DNA of 64,000 bases from Fusarium oxysporum f. sp. lycopersici 4287 (lineage: Eukaryota; Ascomycota; Sordariomycetes; Hypocreales; Nectriaceae). The position numbers and the translations under genes were made by a program. The notes under the pieces are model-generated. The model ran no database searches and was not told where the DNA came from. It was given only the letters and a program-made list of their open reading frames with translations. The first letter of the stretch is position 1. Each line of letters opens with the position of its first letter. Below are positions 44,862-57,021 of this stretch, piece after piece. The stretch is taken from contig NC_030995.1 of NCBI RefSeq assembly GCF_000149955.1, positions 744,001-808,000 on the forward strand, given 5' to 3'.

Positions 44862-46872
44862 TCAACGGTGATGATCGTCGTCGCCATCGTGATGCAGAGT
44901 GACACTGTTGAACTCGAGGAACGGGTCGGCAATTTCACCACCAGGAGTTGCCAGTCCACTGTCCAACGGAACTCCCTTTAGGTTCATCGCCCTTGATCCT
45001 GACAAGTCGACACTCTCGCTTTCCTTGACGTTTCGGAAGTTGACTGTATCAACTCCTCGGCCCGCGTGAGGAACAATCGGTGGTTTTTGGTGTCGAATGA
45101 GTGCCCATTGTGTCGTTCTGAAGAATGGATGCGCCTTGATATCTGATGCGCCAGCTCGGGCGCCCAGTCGTCGGTTCTCATCCTTGATGAGTAGTTTCCT
45201 TATCAAAGACTTGCAGAGGCTGTGGCTTGGTTAGAACAGTAGGATTGTGAGTTTTTATCCAGGACTTACTTTGAGATCTGTGGTGCACCGGTATGGTCGG
45301 GGAATGGAATATCCTCTCTAAGGATATTTGCGAAAGTTGCGTTTCGGTTCTTGCCCTTGAAGGGTGTTGTGCCGTAAAGCATTTCGTAAATAAGGATACC
45401 CAATGTCCACCAATCGACCGCACTTGTGTGACCGCTGCCCTTAATCACTTCTGGCGCAATGTACTCTTCTGTGCCAACAAAAGAATTCGTGCGGAAGTTA
45501 GCGATACATGAACGAGTGTCGATAGTTGGGAGAGCGTCGGTACGGGCTCCGTTCTTGCCGACGATCATGGTCGGCTTGCCACCAGGGTCTGACTGCTTGG
45601 ACAAGTCGAAGTCTGAAAGCATGATATGACCCGATTGGTGCAGGAGAATGTCTATCACAAAGGGTCAGTGGCAGATTTGTAAGCACAGCATCTCAACATA
45701 CTCTCAGGCTTCAGGTCTCGGTAAATGAAACCCATAAGATGCAAGTATTCCAGTGCTGCTGTTACCTCGGCGGCGTAGAATCGAGCATCCTCTTCAGGAA
45801 TGCATTTTCCAGGTCGTGTTTGCAGAGCGCGGAAGAACTCGCCGCCGCTACAGTACTCCATACACAGGTATAGGTAGTCTTCTGACTGGAAAGAGTGATA
45901 TAATGTAACAATGAACGGATGGTTACTTGTCGCAAGAATTTCCTGCTCTGCCAAAGCTCGCTTAATCTTGTTGCGCTTGATCATTTCCTTCTTGCTTAGT
46001 ACTGTAGCTAGTTAGTCGTTGTTGCGATGGTAAACATGACCGGTGGACATACTCTTCATGGCATAAAGCCTGCTGCTCTTCTTCTCCCTTACGAGGTACA
46101 CCTTTCCAACATCTCCCTTTCCAATAAGCTTGATCTTGTCAAAGCTGGAGGGGCTAACTTCAACATTTCGAACCTTGATAGAATTGGAACTATAGGTGCG
46201 GCGGAAAGCCATGCCCAGATTAGGAGCAGGAAGAGCAGCAAGAACATCGTCAGAATTGGCATGTTTGGCCTTGTCTTCGGCCTCCAGAGCCTTAGCCGTT
46301 TCTATGAGGCCCAATGCGCCTGAACTTGTGAGAAGAGGATCCTTGCCGAGCTCGGCAGTCGCGGGACGCTCATTGTTGGGATCGTTTTTGGAGAACAGGC
46401 CCTGGGCATTGGGTGCACTGGCGACTCTTCTAAGTCTCCGGGCGAGTTCCTCTTTGGTTTCGCTGGTAGTTTGATCGTTCGCAGGGGCACCATCAGGGCC
46501 TTGGACCTTGAGACTCGGTGTATCGGGGGGGCTTGGGGGGACAGAGTCGGAATTGTGGTGACGCAATCCTGGTTGGCCTTGATGGGCGAAATAAGGGTTT
46601 GCATGTGCCGTAGGACTCATGGCTTCCTCCAGCTGGTTACCCTCGCTAGCGACGGTGTGCGCGCGCAGACGGCCGACGGTATTACTAAAGAACTTGGTAT
46701 GACGGGATTTCGAGGGATCGGGAGTGGTGGCGGCCGAACCCTTTTCCTTCTCCTTCTCCTTGTCCTTATCGCTAGAAGCACTGCCGGTGCTACCTCCAGT
46801 GTTCATGCGGAAGAAATTGCGCAGGCGATGGCTCACCTGGCCGGTGCCATTGGAGGTCTTTTGAGACGGCAT
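44862..46872 (-). CDS. nrc2: AGC protein kinase Nrc2 / flippase kinase type
   Basis: Four exons (46053-46872, 45702-46001, 45270-45651, 44862-45219) encode 619 residues. A disordered N-terminus with a [10 protein letters not shown] run precedes the kinase domain. The glycine loop is [12 protein letters not shown] (glycines at 251, 253 and 256), followed by the catalytic lysine in AMK at 273. The catalytic loop is YRDLKPENIL. The magnesium motif reads DFDLS instead of DFG, and an insert precedes [12 protein letters not shown]. The DFD form with an activation-segment insert is typical of Nrc2, Fpk1 and plant AGCVIII kinases. The C-terminal extension ends in [11 protein letters not shown]. In Neurospora nrc-2 represses conidiation; in yeast Fpk1/2 activate aminophospholipid flippases. 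Introns of 50-51 bp fall at AMK, PEN and the end of the kinase domain. A long upstream leader with small frames is likely. Confidence 0.93.
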
Positions 46873-49800
46873 AGCGACGGTAACGTTATCGGAAACGTTT
46901 GGATGGGCAGAGACGGAAACAGCTTTGGCGGGTGTTCGACTAGAGATTTGCTTCCATATTCGACAAAATAAATAATTGGGAGGCGAGAGAACGTTTTCGG
47001 GTTGATGTTGATCGAGGCAGGTAGAAGATCGACGAGTGGGTTGTTGTTGCGCGTTGTTGAAGTCGCGGCCTTATATCCGTCCGTAGCGAGATAGGTATAA
47101 GTGTCGGGACCGATGAGTAGACGAAGCTACCTTGTTGAGAGAAAGAAGTCACAGGGGAGCTTAGAGCAACACCACTGTTGTAAAAGAAGAAAAGGGAGGA
47201 AGAAGACACAAGAACCTCAAGAGGAATGACGCTGCTGGCCTTGAGACCGAGACTGAGACTGGGTCAGGCAGGCTATGGGGTCTTGTTTGGGATTGGCCTT
47301 GATCTGGGAATTGGATTGGAAATGGGCCTTGACCATGGATGGGAATGGATGGATTCGATGGGAATGGGGGCGGCGTCGGACTTCTGCCTGAGGCATGATT
47401 AATAATTACAATGAACGCAATGCAGGTCGGCATCGGCCCCTCTATCGCCATTGCCCGCCCACTAACTCGGCTCTAAAAGTCTAGCGATCTTAGACGTAGC
47501 CTCACCCATGGTCCAATGGATGGATGGATGTGACTTTGTCTTCTCTTCTGTGTTAATAGAGTTACATATAAACTTAAACTGGATAGGGGAATACTGTATG
47601 CAGGCTGTCACTTTACATATTACTGCATTCACTATAATCACAGTACCATACAACAGCATCTCACGCAAACTCGAGGTGAATTCCCTCGTCTCCCTTGTAG
47701 GCGGGGATCTGGAACGCCTCGCCTCTTCTAAACTCGCCCGCCTCGCACCTCTCTGTGGCTTGGGTGGGCTAGCCTGGGAGTTCCCTAGGGTCTGGGTAAC
47801 GTTAGTTTAAGGTGAGCTTAGGTTGGCTTGGCTTCTCATTATCTGACAAAGCCAGCTGCGCCCCCGGCCGCTCGGTATCGTTCGACTGCCCGCAAACTCC
47901 GGTGAGATAATGCCGTGAGATATAAAGCGTAATTGCGAATTTAGCCAAAGTACTCATCCTCCCGAAGTCCCCGGTAAAGGAGTGACGTTCTACAGTGGGT
48001 TGTTGGTAGGTCCGTCTTTCGGGCATCCTAGGGCGAACGAACCACTAGAACGGTACGTTTCGAGTCTGTCTATGCGCTAGAATCATGAGGCGCCGATAGC
48101 GTCTTGCCAGATCGGAAAAGAGACCCTGTTGGTTCTCGATATTGGTTCCCGTGGCCTGGGGTTGCTTGCTTGGGCTCTGCAGATTGTACCTTGCCTTTCT
48201 AGAAAACGATTGAGTCGAAAGCTCATGACATGAATGAGGCGACCAACATTGCAGTACTTCCTATCCTGGTAACTCATCATTGTGCAATGCCAATGTGGGA
48301 AGATGTCAGAACAGGGCCATTTTGTTTGTGGAACGATGATTGACAACATCCGAGTTACGGACTCGAAAAGACCCCAACTTTGTTATGGAAGTTGCTTCGG
48401 GATTTAATACTGAGCCCGGTCATCATGGAGACCCAACTCTAAAACTCACCAATTGATCAAATATACTGATGCCGCAAAGCCTTTCAATGTCGCTGTCATA
48501 ATCAGAAATGTCTGTGCCTGAGTGGACTACCCTGGAACTAGTGGCATGATAAAGCTTGAACCACCAAGGGTTATCAACGCTAGTCAGCCGTGTTTTACCA
48601 GAGATGTGAAAAGACAGGACTATCTTGGATGTTCATGCACTTCATCAGGAGACATGAGATCCAATGCTCAGTACTGGTTTAAAAAGCTTATTGAATTTAA
48701 CTTAGTCGGCTTGCTTACTGTAAAAACCCCTCCCAAAGCCATATCGTCATATCCGATGAGACTTGCAACATTCAAAAAAGATATTTATAAGAGAGGTTGT
48801 GTTGGCATACGAGAAGCCATACTAACTGGATTTGGATTCAACTTACCACGCTGATTCATAAGATCTCACAGTATTTACGCGTAGGTTTGTTAGTTGTAAT
48901 TGATCTTAAAAAAAGATAAGTGGAAGTTTCCAAGTACGCGTATACGAAAGCCTCGAGTCACCGCCCGTAGAAGGAGGATACTGGTAATGTTTGCCTATGA
49001 CGTTTCACAAGCCCAGCATGCTAAGCATTACGAAGAGCTTATATACGCATCAATATGTGTCGTGTTGTGAGCAACGAGTAGCGTTTCGGGGATTGCCTGA
49101 ATGTGGTTTGTGTAAGTGAGCCAAGCCGGCCAGGCCTTTTGCTCTCATGGCTTAGCCCACACCAGCCATTTTGTACCTTATTTCAGCCAAATTGTCATTT
49201 TGAAGACTTTTTGATACTGCATTTGGAGAGTAGCTAAATGATCCTTATCGTATTACCAGAGAACCTGGCCATCGAGTGACCGAAGTGTCTCCGCTGGCAT
49301 AGACTTACGATGACTGCTCACAAAATTGACTAGGAATAGTCAATAGGCTAATCTTTGCGCCAGCCATTTAAGCAGAGACAGCCAATTTTCTAAATGATGA
49401 CCAAGATCCGATTTACAAGCAAGCTCAAGAGGTGTATCGAGGTGTTTATGAACTCTGATTGTCAAGACAACACAGCTGTGCTGAGCTCGGTGAGGCTGAA
49501 AATTGGCAAGCTCCTGGACGAATGAAACCTGACAACTTCGGTCCGTCTGTTTTCCGTTGATACTACCCTCGAGTACCTATATCTGCCTACCGTGTTTTGT
49601 TTAGAGCGTCGCTATAACCTGGAGTATGGCAACGAACTATCACATACGACCATACCTATTAGAGAACTCGGGATCCCGTCCGCTCTCCCATAGATAAGCT
49701 GATAAGGGGCGGATTAGTAGTTGGGTCGGTGACGACCAGCGAATCCCCGCTGTTGTATGTTTTTTGGTCACAATCTTTTTGGTGTTTTGGTCAAGCGAGG

Positions 49801-50751
49801 CTCCAAGTGGGCCGGACCACGTTACTGGGTCATTTACCGATCAGGGAAGGTCGATAGACTTTTCAGTTTCATTAGCAAATCATTAAAGATGTTGCTTTCT
49901 GATATCGTAGTCCAAATGGATAGGAAATGTTATAGCATGTGCCATTACTGTCTCGCTTGGTCTCAGCTAAGCGCATGTAAGTGGTATTTCAAGTTCAAAG
50001 TTAGTATCCACCTGGCATACAATAGCCAAAGCGCAACAGCGCCGTAAGCAATACAATAAACTATTGAACTCAGTATTGCATCTATTTGCTGGCACATGAG
50101 CTTTAGAACACCAATAAGAATGCTGTTATAGCTCATTGAAGCACATGTTCTTGTACTCGGGGCTGCCTCACTTCCCCCAGCATATCATATTAAACTTTCT
50201 CATATGTGCTGTGATGTAAGTATTAGATGTCGGCATCAGAATTTGAGCTTTTGATGCTGTTCCTTCGCAAGTTAATAAGTAAGCGTCAGCCAATGAGAAA
50301 TGATACTTTTCCTCAGAACTCAACTAGAACAGAAAATCATTTATATCAACTTTTCGTCTCTCCATTGTTTTGTCAGTTGACAATTGATGATGAGGTTGTG
50401 TCAACGAAAAAAACAGGGTTAGGTGACAAGCTGAGGCGAGGTACAAAAGGTTAGGTGAGGCAAGTATGCGAAAACAAAGTACCTGGATCGGTCAATGCAG
50501 CCCAGATCGAGGCCATACAGGCCTCCAAAACTCTGTTCTCCGATTGGGCCCCTTACCAAGGACTGCCACTAAAACGGAAAAGGGCACAGCTTTCAGTCCC
50601 GTTATCTGACGGTCTGGCCGCTTGTGTCTTGATTACTTCTTCTTTTCCTCTTTTTCATCTCGAATACGAAACGCTCGACGATCTAATCCCTCAGTTTCAA
50701 CTTATTGTACAAGTATATTACGACTCTCGCTTCAACTCCAAACCCGACACG
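46873..50751. other. 3.9 kb gene-poor stretch: nrc2 leader then empty DNA
   Basis: The first 600 bases are the promoter and leader of nrc2 and contain minus-strand small frames that could act as upstream ORFs. From about 47,500 to 50,700 frames are short, with no recognised domain or spliced continuation. A plus-strand frame at 48522-48854 (110 codons) and another at 49757-50047 are not recognised. I saw no tRNA or transposon end. A CT-rich leader before 50,752 belongs to the SERF-like gene. Confidence 0.55.
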
Positions 50752-51120
50752 ATGGCTCGTGGAAACCAGCGCGATCTGGCTCGTGCAAAGAACGAGAAAA
50801 AGAAGGTGGAAGACGCCAAGGTTCGTTTCTACTCTGGACCACCTCGCATAATCTGTGCACGCCGACTGACAATTTCTGTTTTGAATATAGAAAAAGGGAA
50901 AGGAGAGGACCGGTACTCAGATGCAACACGAGAAAGAGTCTGATGCTGAAAAGATGCGACGAAAGCAGGCAGCTGGTATGTTCAATGGCTGACACCCCTA
51001 CGATCGATTTCCGAATACAACCACGAACCAACACAACGTTGCTTTTGGGACAGGAGAATGCTGACAAGCCCCACAGCTGATGCTCGTAAGGCTGCTGCAG
51101 GCGCCATAGGCAAGAAATAA
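50752..51120 (+). CDS. SERF/4F5-family small basic protein
   Basis: Three exons (50752-50820, 50891-50975, 51077-51120) encode 65 residues. The N-terminus MARGNQRDLARAKNEKK is the 4F5/SERF signature, followed by a lysine/arginine-rich stretch with KGKERTGTQ and a helical end ARKAAAGAIGKK. SERF proteins are conserved small, charged, disordered proteins that bind nucleic acids and speed amyloid nucleation in animal models; their normal cellular role is unsettled. The gene is missed by simple ORF calls because of its size and two introns (70 and 101 bp), both with conventional GT and AG ends. Confidence 0.88.
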
Positions 51121-51943
51121 AAGCTGTGATCGATCCTGTTCGAATACTGCCAGCTTTGGCCCGATGACCATTGTTGAAATACACCGAAAGTCGTAATAAG
51201 AGATGGAATCGAGGGCCTGAAGAGAACCCGGAGTGTTCGGAACGAGATAGCTTTTCCAGCAGCGACGACACGAAACGACATTTGGGTAGCACAGGCGAAG
51301 CGGTGCAATAATATGGGTTGTCTTTGAAAGGGTTATATTAGCTCTCCGATATTCTTTTTCAATATATTTTTCGATGAGTTTGTCCGTGACGGTTAAACAA
51401 GCACCATCAATCTATGTATTCTTGTTCTCCATTCAAGACCATGTTTTGAACTGACATAGTCAATGATGTATCACGAGCATCATCAACAACCTTTCCCATT
51501 TATCAAAGTTATGATCATTTATAAAGATAAAACAGTATCATCTTTACAATAGCGAAGCCGATCTCGCCGGTACGCGCAACATCTTCATGGTGCGCCTGAA
51601 TAAAAGTGCCGGATCGTCGTATCTGAGGCCAATTCTGACAGGTCATTCAAATCACATCAACGTTTGTGTTGGCTCTGCTTTACTCTTCTAACCCTATGTA
51701 TCCCCTGTTCAAACAGCAATTCTCATTTGTTACCGACAACCAATATTGAAACGGATTAATCAGGTATGCTCCAACTACATTCCCTGCAGCCCGGCGCTTA
51801 TGAGCGTCTCCTGATATGCTGGGCGCTTAGAGCTGCGCGATATCATACCTAACATCTTTATGAAACCAGAAGAACCCTATACATGCAAAGTTCTTTTCAT
51901 TTATTTCCACTATGTTGTATGTATAATTATTGTATCATCAACA
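51121..51943. other. Intergenic between SERF-like gene and NLR gene
   Basis: Holds the SERF-like 3' region and the NLR promoter. An AT-rich stretch lies at 51,330-51,550. No other gene is seen. Confidence 0.6.
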
Positions 51944-54900
51944 ATGTTTTCTTCTGTGCGACGCATCTTTCGTTCCAAATCTAAATCAGATAAAACTTGC
52001 AATGCTAAGGAGAAACCAACTCCTGAGCCATCACCGAAGCCAGTAACTCAAACACGAACAACGTTCTTTTATTCTGGGATACAGACCTTCCATAGCACCG
52101 AGATCGATGATATTGAGTGAGTTTGCGATGTCACTATGCCAGGGTGTCTGCTCAATCATTGAACTAGCATCGTCTTCGTCCATGGATTGAAAGGAGATTG
52201 TCAAAAGACGTGGACGGATAAGAGTTCGGGGAGTCCGTGGCCGAAGACACTTCTCCCTTTGGAGATTGAGACTGCACGTATTCTTACTTATTCTTATGAT
52301 TCAACTGTCACCGGTAAAGAAGATGCTCCTTCCCAGAATCGTATCTCCAATCATGCATATAATCTCGTGACTGCTCTCGCATCACATCGACAGAGTGACA
52401 ACACAGTAAATACCCCCACCCCTGATTTCATTCTCTTCTAACGATACTAGAATGAACGACCTATTATATTTATCTGCCACAGTCTAGGTGGACTTGTTTG
52501 TCAGGATGTAAGTCACTCGAGACAATGATCCTGACTGGAGGGCTCATTGAGAAAACAGGCACTTGTCACAGCAAAACAACGCTCTGAACAGCACCTTCAA
52601 GATATAGTCAACTTCACTCGTGGCGTCATCTTTCTCGGCACACCACATCATGGATCAAGCCTCGCCAAGATCGGAGAATTGGTCTCGCGCTCCGTTGGAT
52701 TGATCAAAGAAACCAACAGCGACATAGTCCAAGTTCTTACAAGAGACTCGGAAGTCCTAGCCCGAATTCAGGATAGCTTTCAGGCTCTCCTCATGACGCG
52801 CAGCAAAGATGAAGCCAGCATGATAGACATCACATGCTTCTATGAAGAGCTTCCGACCAAGAAATTTGGAGTGATCGTCCCCAAACATTCGGCCATCTTG
52901 CCTGGCTATATTTCGATCGGTATACATAAGAATCATGCAGAGATGACCAAATTCTCCAATTCTGAAGAGCCTGGATTTGTGGCCATTTGTGGAGAACTCA
53001 AGCGCTGGATGAAGAGGATTCAGCAAACACAGTCCAATCCAAAGAAGCACACTCCTGTCACATATTGTGAGTATTTAACAGACGCTGACCCCAGGAATCC
53101 TTGGCCTTTTAAGTCGAGACTGTTGGCAGTACCCGAGTCAATACTGACTTCTCAGGCCTCGTTCCATACACTTTCAACCCAGATTTTGTTGGAAGATCCG
53201 AGATACTTGACCTGCTGAAAAGTCAACTGGGAGATCTGGAATCTCAGTCACATGGTAGGGGTCATCGAAGGGCTGCGCTCTATGGTCTTGGCGGAGTCGG
53301 GTATGTTCAGTAACATCCATTAGCAAAGTGCCATCCACTGACTCAAAACAGAAAGACACAAATCGCATTGTCATATGCATATTGGATTCAGGAAGTTTCT
53401 CAGGACACTTCAGTGTTTTGGGTCCATGCTAGTAGCATTGAAAAATTCTCTGAAGGCTACGCCAGCATTGCGAACGAGTACAAAATTTTGGGACACGAAG
53501 ACTCAACATTCGATGCTTTGTCTACAGTTAGAGACTGGCTGGAAAGTAAGGAAAGTGGAAAGTGGCTGATGGTCATTGATAACGCAGATGATATGCAACT
53601 TTTCTTTCCTCACAACGAACCATCAAAGTTGAAGGCCAATACTGAGAGTGGCATGGGCCAGTTCATACCGCAATGCCCTCATGGCAATGTCCTTATCACA
53701 ACAAGGAACATGCAGGTGGGCTCACGACTCACAAAGGGAAAGTTTCCCATAGAAGTTGGCAAGATGGATGAAAATGAGGCGACTCAGCTTCTCCGCCAAG
53801 GTTTGCAGGAAGGCGATGAATCTGAAAAGGACCTGCTTGAACTCTCATCCCGCCTAGAGTTTCTTCCTCTTGCACTGGTGCAAGCAGCTGCCTTTATCCA
53901 GGAGAACTCCATTACAGTCAGTGAATATCTCGAGCTTTTAGATGGAAGCCAAGACGATCTTGTTGAACTTTTGAACGAAGAGTTTGAGACTGTCGGAAGA
54001 GACTCAGATACCCCTCGCGCAGTCGCCCAGACGTGGATGCTGTCCTTCCAACAGATAGAGAGACAGTACCTCTTCGCCAGTGAGCTGTTATCACTGATGT
54101 GTTTCTTCGATCGACAAAAAATTCCCCTCGATTTTGTTGACTTTTACACTAGAGAAACTCTGCCCGCAGAGTCAAACACCAAATTGCAACTTGTTAAAGC
54201 ACTTGGGGTACTAAAGGCATTCTGCTTCATTCGGGCAGAGAAAGGTGGCGACCATACTATGCATCGTCTGGTTCAATTAGTTACGCGAACTTGGTTGACT
54301 CGAAAAGGAAGATTTGCTGAGTTTACGAGACACGCTTTCTCGGCAGTGTCAGACTTTTACCCCTATGCATCATTCGACGATGCCGAATGGTGGGTGGAAG
54401 ATATGGCAACTTGCACTGCGTATCTTTCCCACGCAAAGTCTGTCCTCGAGGCTCAGATAATCGAAACAGAGGAAGACAGGCTTACCAGGGCTTCTGTGCT
54501 CCATAGGGTTGGATCATTCTTCCGATTTCAAGGCCGATACCGCGAAGCAGAAAGCTTGCAACGCGAAGGGCTCAGCATTCGAAGAGCATTACTCGGCGAA
54601 GAGCATATAGAAACTCTTGTCACAACCTCCGACCTTGCAGGCTCACTAGCTGATTTAAGCCGATTCGAGGAATCCGACAAATTACAGAGGGGCCTTATCG
54701 AGACCTTGAAACGCCTTTATGGTGATGACCATGAGCAAACACTCGATGCCATGGCTAATTTGGCCGTACACTTGGCTCAGCAGGATAAAAGAGAAGAAGC
54801 AAAGGCCCTGCAGATCCAGGTTGTTGAGTCAAAGAAGCGAATACTTGGAGAAGAACACATTAGTACTATCGAAGCGATGGATAATTTGGCAGTCAGTCTT

Positions 54901-55383
54901 GGAGATGAGGAGGGGGCAGAAATGCAAAGACGAGTCGTAGAAGTAAAGATTAAGGTCTTTGGTGAAGAGAACCCCTCGACCCTCCACAGCAAGGCGAACC
55001 TGGCTATGATGCTCTTTAACATGGGTGGTACTGATCTCTCGGAGGCAGAGGAATTGCAGCTAGAAGTCTTCGAGACCAGAAAAAGGGTTCTTGGCAAGGA
55101 GAATCCTGATACTCTCAAGATTATGAGCGATCTTGGAAGCACTTGGTTGTTGATCGGCCAATGCACCATTGATACCAGACACTTGTACCCTGATGTAGAC
55201 ATACTTGGCGATGCAAAGAACTTACTGGAGGAATGTGTTGGACTTCGGGAAAAGTTGTTCGGAGCAGATCATGCTGATACAGTTGAGACCCGCCAGGTGT
55301 TGGATGAGTGTCTAGATGCGATCGAGGCCGCGGAACTGATTGAAGCAGAAGCAAAGGCAGGGGAACACAGTGACCAGACATAG
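51944..55383 (+). CDS. Fungal NLR: SesB-like alpha/beta hydrolase, NB-ARC and TPR repeats
   Basis: Six exons (51944-52116, 52168-52405, 52451-52507, 52559-53066, 53156-53300, 53352-55383) encode 1050 residues. The N-domain is a lipase/esterase-like hydrolase of the SesB type. It has DIVFVHGLKGD near residue 58, the nucleophile serine at 148 in CHSLGG, TRGVIFLGTPHHG and the conserved histidine at 282 in KNHAEMTKF. The NB-ARC domain begins near FVGRSEIL, with P-loop GLGGVGKTQIA (369-376 core), Walker B LMVIDNADD (446-454), NVLITTRN, LPLALVQAAAFI and the fungal MHD-like MHRLVQLVT at 677. About six 42-residue kinesin-light-chain-like TPR units follow from residue 750. STAND receptors of this plan are thought to sense ligands through TPRs and trigger heterokaryon incompatibility or defence. 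The start could lie further upstream in the same frame (51860). The TPRs are divergent rather than near-identical. Confidence 0.92.
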
Positions 55384-55676
55384 CGATTCTCCAGATTAAG
55401 GCGTTCAAAATAAGAGTCATGATACCTCTGTTCTGTGTCATAGCGGGAAATAAACTAATATATATTGAGAGATGTACCATCACACAGGCGCAATGAATGT
55501 TACTTGCACAAATCATAGTCTTTGACAGAAGCGCAAGCATCTAACTACTTCATTTTTCATCAAAAGAGGAAAGTCCACCAACCCTTTCGAGAATTCGTGG
55601 AGCTGGAGAACTATACAATGAACCTATAATTTCTAATTCACTGATATATATTGTTCAGTAGTCGGCCGGTATGCAC

Positions 55677-55708
55677 ATGCTTGTATGTTTGTATGCTTGT
55701 ATGCTTGT
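55677..55708 (+). repeat. Four tandem copies of ATGCTTGT (one with a single change)
   Basis: Copies at 55677, 55685, 55693 and 55701; the second reads ATGTTTGT. A small unstable-looking minisatellite in non-coding DNA, possibly useful as a strain marker. Confidence 0.85.
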
Positions 55709-56668
55709 AGAGCAGTTCAAGCCTAGAGGTTAACAGAGTTTAATTGTCTTATATTGGGGGGGATAGTAAGTGACACCCTCAGACAGGATCTCCAGGGCAA
55801 TCACCGTTTGAGCACACAAGGTCAAATTGAATTCGAGAGATCATCAAGCTTATTTGATTGAGGGTTTGATCTGTCCCATCATACTCACTGGCCCCCAACA
55901 TCTACTGATCCATAATTACTGTCATCCAACTGCTTAACTCTCACATTTAGAGAGAACTTCAACAGTTTGAGAGCATATACTTCACGAAATGTCTCTGATA
56001 CAATACCATGCCACAACAGTGCCATAAACAACCAATCCCAAACAAACCCATCATTCCAATCCCATCTTACACCAGCAATACCCGCTTAGCTCACCAAAGT
56101 CCCCAATTAGCAACGGAACTTGACAATCCCGTCCTAACGAAATAGCTTCACCACCGGGATCAAGCTGCCGAGTATAACCAAGTCTAAGCCCTATCTACTG
56201 TAGCCCGATGACATTTCAGTGCCTGGCACTAAAGCTGGGGATTCATGTAGCCGTGGGGCGGAGTACATTTTGTGAGCACGGTTGTATTTGGCGTTCAAGC
56301 CACACGACAGATGAGCCGAGCCAAAGTTTATGAAACAGTTTCGTTGATGTAACATTCTGCATTTCGTTTCTTTATGTTTCCTTGGCGTTTTATGCTTGTT
56401 AGAAACTTTACTGTCGAGAAATTACCTGTCTTTAGGATTTCTCTTTCATCACTGCGTTAAATGCTATATCTTTAACCATAACATTAATAAATTAATTCAA
56501 TATCTCAATGATGCAATAAGCTCAAGGTAACATCGTCTCCGCGCTACCGCAATTCTCCGACCCTACTCCAAAGATAGCTCTGGCCGTGTTAGCCGTTCAA
56601 CTAGCTAGCTCGTCCTTTTAACTGCAACATCTCGGCAAGGCCTAGATCCAGAGCTGAAGAGTAAGACC

Positions 56669-56683
56669 TAGCATAGCATAGCA
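56669..56683 (+). repeat. (TAGCA)3
   Basis: Three perfect pentamer copies lie about 340 bases before the lsd start codon. Confidence 0.8.
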
Positions 56684-56861
56684 TCAAAGACACAGCGGGA
56701 TTCGGCACACAAGTTTAATCTCATCACATTCGTCCTGTGAGATTCATGTCGTCATGATAGCTCCAAGACCCCTCCTCAAAGGCAACCTTGCCGTGAACTC
56801 AATTCTCGCCGCTGAGCCATCCTCCAGCCTCTTCCAAGTGCCGTCTCTCTTCTATTACAGC

Positions 56862-56868
56862 TATATAT
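56862..56868 (+). promoter_or_regulatory. TATA box of late sexual development gene
   Basis: TATATAT lies 154-160 bases upstream of the start codon, followed by a pyrimidine-rich leader. The position fits a TATA box with a leader of about 120 bases; function is inferred. Confidence 0.5.
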
Positions 56869-57021
56869 CCCTCGAGCAACTTCCCTCAACAGATTCTTTC
56901 TCTTCAGTTCATACCACATTCACAGTCGTGTCCCATATTGTAGTATAAAACATCACATTCTCTGTTTGTCTATCTATCATAGCCAACACTCCCTTTCGTT
57001 CACATCGCAACAACTGAAACC

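Larger units (their letters stand above)
55384..57021. other. Intergenic: NLR 3' region and lsd promoter
   Basis: No gene is seen. Contains an 8-bp tandem repeat at 55677-55708, a (TAGCA)3 tract at 56669-56683 and a TATA element before the next gene. Confidence 0.6.

Noticed and set aside
48522..48854. 110-codon plus frame in the gene-poor block
   Set aside because: No recognisable domain and no good splice partners; kept only as part of the intergenic note.
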